64,000 nucleotides of DNA, from the NCBI RefSeq assembly GCF_001427125.1, contig NZ_LMGK01000021.1, positions 86,138 through 150,137 on the forward strand, in the 5' to 3' direction. This DNA is from Pseudomonas sp. Root562. GTDB lineage: Bacteria > Pseudomonadota > Gammaproteobacteria > Pseudomonadales > Pseudomonadaceae. Under the pieces are notes generated by a model. That model was given only the letters and a program-made list of their open reading frames with translations. It had not been told where the DNA came from and searched no databases. Each line of letters begins with the position of its first letter. Positions within the stretch are counted from its first letter, which is position 1. This document shows positions 43,774 to 52,272 of this stretch, in pieces. The position numbers and the translations under genes are program-made.

Positions 43774-44157
43774 GCTGTCTCGTCGTCAGTACTTGAGCCG
43801 GATGGATCGTTTCCAGCATGGACGTTCGGCGCGAACTTTAGGGCGTGAGGGGCTTGAGATCAACAAAAAATGTCGCGTTTTTGCACGCTTCTGACGTGCG
43901 TACCCGATATCACTCTTTGTAGCGGACCTGTGTGACGGGCAGATGTTCCCCGTGATTTTTCCAGTGTTAAAAATACCTGCACGTTCGATGCTTTTGTCAG
44001 CTAGTTCGTAGAGAAGTGTGATGGCGTCAACATCGGCGACGTTGGCGGCGAGAGGCGGGTGTGAAGGCGATTTTGATTAATGTGGCGGGTGCTTTAGCAG
44101 TGCCAGAGCCCACCTCGGTGTTGATATTCTTTTCCAGTCTTTGAAAACACAAAAAAC

Positions 44158-44259
44158 TGTGGCGAGGTAGCTTGCTCCCGCTGGACTGCGAAGCAGTCCC
44201 CGCTTTTTTAAAAGAGGGGCCGCTTCGCGACCCAGCGGGAGCAAGCTCCCTCGCCACAG
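44158..44259. repeat. REPIN with extended core
   Basis: 28-base arms starting CTGTGGCGAGGTAGCTTGCT and the complement ending 44259, with one mismatch pair. The inner part contains ACTGCGAAGCAGT and CCGCTTCGCG hairpins, typical of the GGGAGCAAGCTCCC-type repeats of P. fluorescens. Confidence 0.83.
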
Positions 44260-44282
44260 GTTCGTTTCTGACTATTTATTGA

Positions 44283-45440
44283 TCAGGCGACCACGGCCTC
44301 TGCTGGCGAGACGATACTGGTCTTCATCCCGCGTGAACGACCTGAACTCAGGTAGGCCGCAATCGACTCCTGCGTCACCTCACCCAAAAACACCCTTTCG
44401 GCATCCATCACCGGCAGCCACGAACGGTTGAACTCATACATCCGTGACAACAGGATGCGCAAATGTTCGTCGTAGGCAGCGGTGGCGTTGAACTCGCGCA
44501 GGTATTGCCCGCACGTGCCGGTCTGGCGGTGCAGGTCGCGGCGGCGCACGTAGCCCAGCGCCTTGTTCTCGGTGCAAGTCACCACCACGTAACGGCGGTC
44601 GTGCTCGTCCATCAATTCCAGCGCCTCGGCCACGGGTGTTTCGGGGCTGACAGAGGGCGCGTTGTCCGCTGCGTCTTCGGCTTTCACCAACAACAGGCGC
44701 TTGAGGGTGCTGTCCTGACCGACGAAGCTGCTGACAAAGTCATCCGCCGGATGCGCAAGCAGTGTGTCCGGATGGTCGATCTGCAGCAGCTTGCCAGCGC
44801 GGAAGATCGCGATCTTGTCACCGAGCTTGATGGCTTCGTCGATGTCGTGGCTGACCATGATCACGGTCTTGTTCAGCGCCCGCTGCATTTCGAAGAACTC
44901 GTTCTGGATCATTTCGCGGTTGATCGGGTCGACCGCGCCGAACGGTTCGTCCATCAACAACAGCGGCGCATCGGCCGCCAGTGCACGAATCACGCCGATC
45001 CGTTGTTGCTGGCCACCGGACAATTCCCGTGGATAACGATGCAGGTATTGCTTGGGTTCGAGCTTGATCATGCTCATCAATTCGCGGGCGCGGTCGTGGC
45101 ATTTCTGTTTGTCCCAGCCGAGCAATTTCGGCACTACCACGATGTTCTCTTCGATGGTCATGTTCGGGAACAAACCGATCTGCTGGATCACGTAGCCGAT
45201 GTTGCGACGCAGGGTCACTTCGTCGAGGCCGGTGGTGTCTTCGCCGTTGATCAGGATCTTGCCCGAGGTCGGCTTGATCAGGCGGTTGATCATTTTCAGC
45301 GTGGTGCTTTTGCCGCAACCCGATGGCCCGAGGAACACACAGATTTCGCCTTCATTGACAGTCAGGCTCACCGAGTCCACGGCTTTCACATCTTTGCCGT
45401 TGCTTTGGAAGGTCTTGCTGAGGTTTTGAAGTTCGATCAT
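44283..45440 (-). CDS. betaine/osmoprotectant-type ABC transporter, ATP-binding subunit
   Basis: 385 aa. ABC domain with Walker A GPSGCGKST, Q-loop YVIQQIGLFPN, signature LSGGQQQR and Walker B LLMDEPFGAVDP; C-terminal CBS-type region (about 255-360, two repeats with EALELMDEHDRRYVVV and the last with RSWLPVMDAERVFLGEV), which in the OpuA/OpuC family senses ionic strength. Its ATG overlaps the permease stop (ATGA); an upstream in-frame ATG at 45479 lies inside the permease gene. Last gene of a four-gene operon on the minus strand. Confidence 0.92.
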   Translation of the reverse strand: MIELQNLSKTFQSNGKDVKAVDSVSLTVNEGEICVFLGPSGCGKSTTLKMINRLIKPTSGKILINGEDTTGLDEVTLRRNIGYVIQQIGLFPNMTIEENIVVVPKLLGWDKQKCHDRARELMSMIKLEPKQYLHRYPRELSGGQQQRIGVIRALAADAPLLLMDEPFGAVDPINREMIQNEFFEMQRALNKTVIMVSHDIDEAIKLGDKIAIFRAGKLLQIDHPDTLLAHPADDFVSSFVGQDSTLKRLLLVKAEDAADNAPSVSPETPVAEALELMDEHDRRYVVVTCTENKALGYVRRRDLHRQTGTCGQYLREFNATAAYDEHLRILLSRMYEFNRSWLPVMDAERVFLGEVTQESIAAYLSSGRSRGMKTSIVSPAEAVVA

Positions 45441-46090
45441 TTGAGGAGTCCTTTTGGAGTCAGCGTGCGTTGCAGCCATTGCAGAAGCAGGTCGGCGAAG
45501 ATGGCCAGCAAACTGACCAGCACGGCGCCGACAATCAGCATCGACATGTCGCTGCGGCTGATGGAAGCGAGGATGAGTACGCCCAATCCACCGGCACCGA
45601 TGGTGGCGGCGATGGTCATGACACCGATGTTCATGACCACGGCGGTGCGCACACCGGCAAGGATCACCGGCACGGCAATCGGCAGTTCGACCATGCGCAG
45701 GCGCTGGCCGAAGGTCATGCCGATACCTCGCGCGGCTTCACGAATACCCGGCTCGACACCGCTCAGCGCCAGGTAGGTGTTGCGCATGATCGGCAGCAGT
45801 GAATAAAGGAACACCGCAGTGATCGCCGGCATCGGACCGAGGCCTTGGCCGAATTTCGAGTAGAACGGCAGTAGCAGGCCGAACAGCGCAATCGACGGCA
45901 CGGTCAGCAGCACCGTGGCGCTGGCCTGCAAAGGCCCGGCGAGGCTCGGGAAGCGTGTCATCAAAATGCCCAGCGGCACCCCGACCACGATCGCCAGGGT
46001 TACGGCGATCCCGACAAGCGTGATGTGTTGCCACGTCAGGTGCAAAACCTGCGACCAGTCGAGATGGGAAAAGGCGTTCAAGAATTCCAT
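45437..46090 (-). CDS. betaine/osmoprotectant-type ABC transporter permease 1
   Basis: 217 aa, about six hydrophobic segments, ending TPKGLLK. The EAA loop is EPGIREAARGIGMTFGQRLRMVELP, the contact for the ATPase. Short single-domain permease of the OpuB/OpuC/YehY class. The neighbouring permease at 47017 is its counterpart; the pair probably forms a heterodimeric channel. It overlaps the ATPase gene by 4 bases and follows the binding protein by 12 bases. Confidence 0.92.
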   Translation of the reverse strand: MEFLNAFSHLDWSQVLHLTWQHITLVGIAVTLAIVVGVPLGILMTRFPSLAGPLQASATVLLTVPSIALFGLLLPFYSKFGQGLGPMPAITAVFLYSLLPIMRNTYLALSGVEPGIREAARGIGMTFGQRLRMVELPIAVPVILAGVRTAVVMNIGVMTIAATIGAGGLGVLILASISRSDMSMLIVGAVLVSLLAIFADLLLQWLQRTLTPKGLLK

Positions 46091-46102
46091 GACTTTTCCT
46101 CC

Positions 46103-46996
46103 TTAATTAATCGGGTGTCGGCGCAGGAAATCGGCGGCGACGGCTGACGGACTTTGATGCTCGACATCGACCCGCGCGTTGAGCTCGCGCATGGTGTCGT
46201 CGTCGAACAGTTCAGCCAGTGGCTTGAGCTGTTCGGCGAGTTGCGGATGCGCATCAAGGTAGGCCTTACGCACCACCGGTGCGGCGGTGTAGTCCGGGAA
46301 GTAATGCTTGTCGTCTTCCAGCAGTTTCAACTTGAAGGCGTTGAGTCGACCGTCGGTGGTGTAGACCAGTCCGGCAAACACCTGGCCGTTGCGCAGCGCG
46401 GTATAGACCAGGCCAGCGTCCATCTGGCGGATGTTCTTGCGGCTCAGGTTCATGTCGTAGAGCTCGACCATGCCGTCGAGTCCGTCCGAGCGATTGGCGA
46501 ACTCGGTGTCCAGCGCCACCAGGTTGTTGGTCTGGGCTTCCTTGCGCAGCACCGAGTTGAGCTCGCTGATGGTGTTGATCTGTGGGTACTGGTCAGCGAC
46601 GTTTTTCGGCAGGGCGAGGGCGTAGGTGTTGCTGAACTTCGACGGAGTGAGCCAGACCAGGCCTTTTTTCGCGTCGAGTTCTTTGACTCGTGCGTAGGAC
46701 TGTTCGCTGTCGAGTTTTTCAGTGACATGGTTGTAGGAAACCAACGACACGCCGGTGTATTCCCAAAGCATGTCCAGTTGCCCACTTTCGTGGGCACTGC
46801 GGGCGAGGTTACTGCCCAGGCCGCCGGTGACTTGCACCTCGTAACCTTTGGTACGCAGGTATTGCGAAGTGATCTCCGCCAGCAGGGTCTGTTCGGTGAA
46901 CACCCGGGCGCCGATGCGAATAACCGGTTTTTCCGCGGCTTGGGCAAATCCTGCAAACAGCAGAACGCAGCCCAGTAAAAAGCTTGATGTTTTCAT
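46103..46996 (-). CDS. betaine/osmoprotectant-type ABC transporter, periplasmic binding protein
   Basis: 297 aa. Signal peptide MKTSSFLLGCVLLFAGFAQA with cleavage about residue 20; mature part begins AEKPVIRIGARVFTEQTLLAEI, the OpuC/ProX-like two-lobe fold, with GSNLARSAHESGQLDMLWEYTG and GLVYTTDGRL. Aromatic residues (Tyr/Trp) likely form a cation-pi cage for a quaternary ammonium compound: glycine betaine, choline or carnitine. Ergothioneine is an alternative for this superfamily. Confidence 0.92.
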   Translation of the reverse strand: MKTSSFLLGCVLLFAGFAQAAEKPVIRIGARVFTEQTLLAEITSQYLRTKGYEVQVTGGLGSNLARSAHESGQLDMLWEYTGVSLVSYNHVTEKLDSEQSYARVKELDAKKGLVWLTPSKFSNTYALALPKNVADQYPQINTISELNSVLRKEAQTNNLVALDTEFANRSDGLDGMVELYDMNLSRKNIRQMDAGLVYTALRNGQVFAGLVYTTDGRLNAFKLKLLEDDKHYFPDYTAAPVVRKAYLDAHPQLAEQLKPLAELFDDDTMRELNARVDVEHQSPSAVAADFLRRHPIN

Positions 46997-47016
46997 GACG
47001 ATTCCTTTGCCGAGGC

Positions 47017-47733
47017 TTAAGACGGGCGCAAACCGCGTTCGAGCCAGAGACGGCTGGCGAGGGTCACCAGGCCATCGAGCAACAAGGCCAGCAGCGCGGT
47101 ACACGCGGCGCCGAGCAGCAGTTGCGGCTGATTGTTCAGGGCAATACCGGGGAAGATCAGGCTGCCGAGGCTGTTGGCGCCAATCAGGAAGGCCAGCGGC
47201 GCGGTTCCGACATTGATTGCCAGTGCCACGCGCACGCCGCCGATGATGATCGGCACGGCGTTGGGCAATTCGACACGCCACAACACTTGAGTGGGTGTCA
47301 TGCCGATACCGACCGCGGCTTCCTTGAGTGAGCCCTGGACGTTTTTCAGGCCTTCGTAGGTGTTGCGCACGATGGGCAGCAAGGAGGCGAGGAAGAGGGC
47401 GAAGATCGCCGGGCCACTGCCGATGCCGAGGATGCCGAGGGCGATGGCCAGAACGGCGAGAGGCGGAACCGTGTTGCCGATATTGAAGAACTGCATGAAG
47501 CGCTCGGCGCGGCCGATCATGTTCGGGCGGCTGAGGAATATGCCGGCAGGGATGCCCACGACAAGGGCGGCCAGCATGGAGGCGAGGACGAGAATCAGAT
47601 GAGCTTGCAGGTAAAACAACAAATCGTCGCGGTAATGTTCGATCGTGTTGATGCCGATCCAGTGGATCAGCAGGGCCAGAAGGGCGATTACCAGCACGCC
47701 TCCTATCAGCCCTTTGCCATAGCGAATAGCCAC
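47017..47733 (-). CDS. betaine/osmoprotectant-type ABC transporter permease 2
   Basis: 238 aa, about six membrane segments with EAA loop QGSLKEAAVGIGMTPTQVLWRVELP. First gene of the operon: permease, binding protein, permease, ATPase. That order is the reverse of the opuCA-CB-CC-CD order I recall for P. syringae, so I leave opuC symbols off. The 341-base gap to prfC contains no gene and is where the operon's promoter must lie. Confidence 0.9.
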   Translation of the reverse strand: MAIRYGKGLIGGVLVIALLALLIHWIGINTIEHYRDDLLFYLQAHLILVLASMLAALVVGIPAGIFLSRPNMIGRAERFMQFFNIGNTVPPLAVLAIALGILGIGSGPAIFALFLASLLPIVRNTYEGLKNVQGSLKEAAVGIGMTPTQVLWRVELPNAVPIIIGGVRVALAINVGTAPLAFLIGANSLGSLIFPGIALNNQPQLLLGAACTALLALLLDGLVTLASRLWLERGLRPS

Positions 47734-48030
47734 AGGCGGACTCCTTTTTTTCAGTCGGCGAACGCCATTCCGTGTGGCATGCCATGCCTGGCTGCCGGAA
47801 TAACGTTCGCGAGAAGTAGCTGATACCGAGCGCGCGCCCTGTAGGGACGGCGTACGGCTTATCGAGCCATAAGCGCAGCCTCGTCAGGCCGACAATGCAG
47901 ATGTTTCATCCCCTGACGAATGGTCGTAACGGGGGAGTGGACGTCTCCGTGATTCAAAAGGTTCCCATCTGAAACAGCATTTGGCCACCCCTGATGTGCT
48001 CAACGGTTCGGTTCTTCGATCAACTTGGGC

Positions 48031-48036
48031 TATAAT
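48031..48036 (+). promoter_or_regulatory. -10 element of prfC promoter
   Basis: Perfect TATAAT 39 bases before the prfC start codon. No good -35 hexamer at the right spacing was found. Confidence 0.45.
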
Positions 48037-48074
48037 CTGCGCCCTTTTTTGAATCACCTGCCAGGCGATTTCCC

Positions 48075-49658
48075 ATGACCAAACAGGCCGCCGAAGTCGC
48101 GAAACGCCGCACTTTCGCCATTATTTCCCACCCCGATGCCGGTAAAACCACCATCACCGAAAAGCTCTTGCTGATGGGCAAGGCGATTGCGGTAGCCGGC
48201 ACGGTGAAGTCTCGCAAGTCCGACCGCCATGCCACCTCCGACTGGATGGAAATGGAAAAGCAGCGTGGTATCTCCATCACCACGTCGGTCATGCAGTTCC
48301 CGTATCGCGAGCACATGATCAACCTGCTCGACACCCCGGGCCACGAAGACTTCTCCGAAGATACCTATCGCACCCTGACGGCGGTGGACTCGGCGTTGAT
48401 GGTGCTCGACGGCGGTAAAGGTGTAGAGCCACGGACCATTGCGCTGATGGATGTCTGCCGTCTGCGTGACACGCCGATCGTCAGCTTCATCAACAAACTC
48501 GACCGTGACATCCGCGACCCGATCGAACTGCTCGACGAAATCGAAGCGGTCCTGAAGATCAAGGCCGCGCCGATCACCTGGCCGATCGGCTGCTACCGGG
48601 ACTTCAAAGGCGTGTATCACCTGGCCGATGACTACATCATCGTCTACACCGCCGGTCATGGTCATGAGCGCACCGAAACCAAGATCATCGAGAAGCTTGA
48701 TTCCGATGAAGCGCGCGCGCACCTGGGCGACGAATACGAGCGCTTCCTCGAACAGCTCGAGTTGGTGCAAGGGGCCTGTCATGAGTTCAACCAGCAGGAA
48801 TTCCTCGACGGTCAGTTGACCCCGGTGTTCTTCGGTACGGCGCTGGGCAACTTCGGTGTCGACCATGTTCTCGACGCTGTGGTTGATTGGGCTCCGCGCC
48901 CTCTGGCCCGGGTGGCCAACGAGCGCACCGTGGAGCCGGTGGAGGAGAAGTTCTCCGGCTTCATCTTCAAGATCCAGGCGAACATGGACCCGAAACACCG
49001 CGACCGCATCGCCTTCATGCGTATCTGCTCGGGCAAGTACGAAAAAGGCATGAAGATGCGCCACGTGCGCACCGGCAAGGACGTGCGGATCGGCGACGCC
49101 TTGACGTTCTTCTCCTCTGAGCGTGAGCAACTGGAAGAAGCATTTGCCGGCGACATCATCGGCCTGCACAACCACGGCACCATCCAGATCGGCGACACCT
49201 TCAGCGAAGGCGAAGTCCTGGGCTTCACCGGCATCCCGCACTTCGCTCCAGAACTGTTCCGCCGCGTGCGCCTCAAAGACCCGCTCAAATCCAAGCAACT
49301 GCGCCAGGGCCTGCAACAGCTGGCCGAAGAAGGCGCGACCCAGGTGTTCTTCCCGGAACGCAGCAACGACATCATCCTCGGCGCCGTCGGTGTGCTGCAG
49401 TTCGATGTGGTCGCCAGCCGTTTGAAAGAGGAATACAAGGTCGAGTGCTCCTACGAGCCGATCACCGTTTACTCGGCGCGCTGGATCGAATGCAGCGACA
49501 AGAAGAAGCTTGAGGAATTCTCCAACAAGGCCGTGGAAAACCTCGCGCTGGACGGCGGCGGTCACCTGACCTACCTCGCCCCGACCCGGGTCAACCTGGC
49601 ACTGATGGAAGAACGCTGGCCGGACGTGAAATTCCGTGCGACGCGTGAGCATCATTAA
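48075..49658 (+). CDS. prfC: peptide chain release factor 3
   Basis: GTPase that recycles RF1/RF2 from the ribosome after termination. 527 aa, standard. G motifs: HPDAGKTT at 19-26, DTPGHEDF, and NKLDRD. The C-terminal part carries domains II and III, with QFDVVASRLKEEYKVEC. It follows the ABC operon in divergent orientation. Confidence 0.97.
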   Translation: MTKQAAEVAKRRTFAIISHPDAGKTTITEKLLLMGKAIAVAGTVKSRKSDRHATSDWMEMEKQRGISITTSVMQFPYREHMINLLDTPGHEDFSEDTYRTLTAVDSALMVLDGGKGVEPRTIALMDVCRLRDTPIVSFINKLDRDIRDPIELLDEIEAVLKIKAAPITWPIGCYRDFKGVYHLADDYIIVYTAGHGHERTETKIIEKLDSDEARAHLGDEYERFLEQLELVQGACHEFNQQEFLDGQLTPVFFGTALGNFGVDHVLDAVVDWAPRPLARVANERTVEPVEEKFSGFIFKIQANMDPKHRDRIAFMRICSGKYEKGMKMRHVRTGKDVRIGDALTFFSSEREQLEEAFAGDIIGLHNHGTIQIGDTFSEGEVLGFTGIPHFAPELFRRVRLKDPLKSKQLRQGLQQLAEEGATQVFFPERSNDIILGAVGVLQFDVVASRLKEEYKVECSYEPITVYSARWIECSDKKKLEEFSNKAVENLALDGGGHLTYLAPTRVNLALMEERWPDVKFRATREHH

Positions 49659-49676
49659 GCGCTGAGCTGCAAAACC

Positions 49677-49708
49677 AAAAGCCCCGTGGCGAAAGCACCG
49701 GGGCTTTT
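49677..49708 (+). terminator. terminator of prfC
   Basis: AAAAGCCCCG/CGGGGCTTTT stem with a short loop and a T-rich tail; 19 bases after the stop. Confidence 0.85.
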
Positions 49709-49887
49709 TAATGCCTGGCGAATGGCCTGATGCTTTAGTGGATTTGGGTATAGGCCTTATTCGAAAGCAATCTGCCGATTCACGGCATTTACGGCTCAGC
49801 TTCAGCATCCTATCTGGAGAACCGAGTTAATCGGAACTAGATTTCACTAAGCGCCAGACAGGCACTCTACGAAGGACGGATTCGGCC

Positions 49888-50145
49888 ATGAACAGCTTGC
49901 TACGCGTTATTTTGATGTTGAAGGTGTTGGTGATGTTGGCCCTCGGCAGCTCGGCGGTCTGGGCTGAGTGCGAGGATCATGAAACTCAGGCTTCAAGCAG
50001 TCAGGCAGGGCATGCTGAGCTGATGATCGCCAAGTCCGAATCGGAGCCGGGCGACAAGGGTCAGGGTGGCAGCGCGGGGGACGACGACTCGATGACCGAT
50101 GACCCGGACTCCGATGAAGCCGACGAAGGTGATAGCCAGACGTAG
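49888..50145 (+). CDS. small secreted acidic protein
   Basis: 85 aa. Signal peptide MNSLLRVILMLKVLVMLALG then SSAVWA, cleavage after about residue 26; the mature ~59 residues are highly acidic and Ser/Gly-rich (tail rich in Asp/Glu: DDDSMTDDPDSDEADEGD) with a single Cys at 28. No family recognised. It has its own SD (GAAGGA) and a perfect terminator behind it (50161-50195), so it is a self-contained unit. Codon use and length are consistent with a real gene. Confidence 0.8.
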   Translation: MNSLLRVILMLKVLVMLALGSSAVWAECEDHETQASSSQAGHAELMIAKSESEPGDKGQGGSAGDDDSMTDDPDSDEADEGDSQT

Positions 50146-50160
50146 ATCTACAGACAAAAT

Positions 50161-50195
50161 AAAACCCCTTCTACCGGAAGTAGAAGGGGTTTTTG
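50161..50195 (+). terminator. terminator after the small acidic protein
   Basis: 13-bp stem AAAACCCCTTCTA/TAGAAGGGGTTTT with T tail. Confidence 0.88.
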
Positions 50196-50208
50196 CTCAA
50201 CTCAGTCC

Positions 50209-50235
50209 CTGTGGGAGCTAGCCTGCTAGCGATTG
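50209..50235. repeat. single REP unit
   Basis: CTGTGGGAGCTAGCCTGCTAGC, a variant REP unit with GCTAGC inner palindrome. No partner unit nearby. Confidence 0.55.
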
Positions 50236-50313
50236 CGGTGTGCCAGTCGATGCAGAGTCGACTGATATTCCGTAATCGCCAGGCTGGCTCCTGCATTTTT
50301 TTCAAGGCGGTTT

Positions 50314-51294
50314 TTATGCCGCGCCGTGTACAAATTGCTCGGCGTAATGGCACGCCACCTGGCGGCTGTCGAGCAGGCGCAGGGCCGGCTCTTCAGTGCT
50401 GCAACGTTCGGTGGCGTATGGGCAGCGCTTGTGGAAAGCGCAGCCGGGCGGCGGGTTCAGCGGGTTGGGCAGTTCGCCGACGATCTTGATCTTCGGCTTG
50501 TCCGGATCCGGGTGGATGGTCGGTGTCGCCGACAACAGCGCCTGGGTGTAGGGGTGCAGGGGACGGGTGTAGATGTCTTCCTTCGGCCCCATTTCCACCG
50601 GACGGCCGAGGTACATCACCATCACGTGGTCGGCAACATGGCGAACGACCGCCAGGTTGTGGGAAATGAACACGTAGGCAGTGTTGAACTCTTGCTGCAA
50701 ATCCATGAACAGGTTCAGTACCTGTGCCTGGATCGACACGTCCAGCGCCGAGGTCGGTTCGTCCGCCACCAGCACTTTCGGTTGCAGCATCATCGCCCGA
50801 GCCAGCGCAATACGCTGGCGTTGACCGCCGGAGAACATGTGCGGATAACGCTGGTAGTGCTCGGGACGCAAGCCTACCTGCTTCATCATCGCCTGGACTT
50901 TCTCGCGACGTTCGGTGGCCGACAGGTTGGTGTTGATCAACAGCGGCTCGGCGAGTTGATCACCGATTTTCTGCCGTGGGTTCAACGACGCATATGGGCT
51001 CTGGAACACCATCTGCACGTCTTTGCGCAGTTGCTTGCGCTGGGCCTTGTCGGCGCCGGCGACTTCCTGGCCGGCGATTTTCAGGGAACCCGAAGACGGC
51101 TCTTCGATCAGGGTCAGGGCGCGGGCCAGGGTGGATTTGCCGCAGCCCGACTCGCCGACGACGGCGAGGGTCTTGCCGGCTTCCAGTTCGAATGACACGC
51201 CGTTGAGGGCGCGCACGGTGGCGTGACCCTTGAACAGGCCTCGGGACACTTCGTAGTGACGGGTCAGGTCGCGGGCGGTAAGTACGACGGCCAT
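50314..51294 (-). CDS. dppF: dipeptide ABC transporter ATP-binding protein DppF
   Basis: 326 aa. Walker A GESGCGKST, signature FSGGQRQRIALARAM, Walker B VLVADEPTSALDVS, and the C-terminal oligopeptide-transporter domain with Cys-rich PPGCAFHKRCPYA. Pairs with DppD. ATG at 51294 overlaps the dppD stop by one base. Last gene of the dpp operon. Confidence 0.93.
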   Translation of the reverse strand: MAVVLTARDLTRHYEVSRGLFKGHATVRALNGVSFELEAGKTLAVVGESGCGKSTLARALTLIEEPSSGSLKIAGQEVAGADKAQRKQLRKDVQMVFQSPYASLNPRQKIGDQLAEPLLINTNLSATERREKVQAMMKQVGLRPEHYQRYPHMFSGGQRQRIALARAMMLQPKVLVADEPTSALDVSIQAQVLNLFMDLQQEFNTAYVFISHNLAVVRHVADHVMVMYLGRPVEMGPKEDIYTRPLHPYTQALLSATPTIHPDPDKPKIKIVGELPNPLNPPPGCAFHKRCPYATERCSTEEPALRLLDSRQVACHYAEQFVHGAA

Positions 51295-52262
51295 TACGCC
51301 ACCTCCTGGTTCAGCGGGTAGAAGCAGCGGGCGAGGCTGTTGCTTTTCGGGTCAAGGGCCGGACGTTGCACGCGGCAGTTGTCCTGCACGTACGGGCAGC
51401 GCGGCGACAGCAGGCAGCCCTGCGGGCGATCGTAGCGACCGGGCACGATGCCCGGCAGGGTCGACAGGCGCGAGGCGCCCAGGCTGTGTTCCGGAATCGC
51501 CTTGAGCAGCGCTTCGCTGTACGGGTGCGCCGGGATGTCGAACAGTTGCGGCACCTGGCCGACTTCGACGGCCTGGCCGGCGTACATCACGCACACGCGC
51601 TGGGCCGTTTCGGCCACGACGGCGAGGTCGTGGGTGATCAGCACCAGGCCCATGTTCTGCTCTTTCTGCAAGGCCAGCAGCAGGTCCATGATCTGCGCCT
51701 GGATCGTTACGTCCAGCGCGGTGGTCGGTTCGTCGGCGATCAGCAGTTTCGGTTCGCCGGCAATCGCCATGGCGATCGCGACGCGCTGGCTCATGCCACC
51801 GGACAGTTGATGCGGGTAGGCTTCCATGCGGCTGGCCGCGCCCGGGATTTCAACTTTTTCCAGCAACTCAATGGCGCGCTTGCGAGCGGCCTTGCCGGAC
51901 ATTTTCAGGTGCAGGCGCAGCACTTCTTCGATCTGGAAACCCACCGTGTAGCTTGGGTTCAGCGCGGTCATCGGGTCCTGGAAGACCATCGACAGGTCTT
52001 TGCCGACGATCTGCCGACGCTGACGGTTGCTGAGCTTGAGCATGTCCTTGCCGTCGAAGCTGAGCGAGTCGGCGGTGACGATGCCAGGGTGCTCGATCAG
52101 GCCCATCAGCGCCATCATGGTCACGGATTTACCCGAACCCGACTCGCCAACGATGGCCAGCACTTCGCCTTTGTCGACTTTCAGGTCGAGGCCATCGACC
52201 ACTGGCGTAGCGTTTTTGTCGCCGAAGCGAACGTTGAGATTCTTGATTTCTAGCAGTGACAT
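51294..52262 (-). CDS. dppD: dipeptide ABC transporter ATP-binding protein DppD
   Basis: 322 aa. Walker A GESGSGKSV, signature LSGGMSQRVAIAMAI, Walker B LLIADEPTTALDVT, oligopeptide C-terminal domain with GCLLSPRCPYVQDNC. ATG 52262 (MSLLEIKNLNVRFGD) preceded by GAGGAGATT; an upstream in-frame ATG at 52322 lies within dppC. Confidence 0.93.
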   Translation of the reverse strand: MSLLEIKNLNVRFGDKNATPVVDGLDLKVDKGEVLAIVGESGSGKSVTMMALMGLIEHPGIVTADSLSFDGKDMLKLSNRQRRQIVGKDLSMVFQDPMTALNPSYTVGFQIEEVLRLHLKMSGKAARKRAIELLEKVEIPGAASRMEAYPHQLSGGMSQRVAIAMAIAGEPKLLIADEPTTALDVTIQAQIMDLLLALQKEQNMGLVLITHDLAVVAETAQRVCVMYAGQAVEVGQVPQLFDIPAHPYSEALLKAIPEHSLGASRLSTLPGIVPGRYDRPQGCLLSPRCPYVQDNCRVQRPALDPKSNSLARCFYPLNQEVA

Positions 52263-52272
52263 TGGAATCTCC

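Noticed and set aside
43634..43894. Small + strand frame upstream of speC
   Set aside because: Lies over the leader hairpin, no SD, composition unlike a gene.
44027..44257. Small minus-strand frame downstream of the ABC operon
   Set aside because: Mostly inside the REPIN at 44158, without SD or recognisable sequence.
15654..44259. CRISPR array from the repeated palindromes
   Set aside because: The repeats are single or paired REP units kilobases apart, not regularly spaced, and no cas gene is present.
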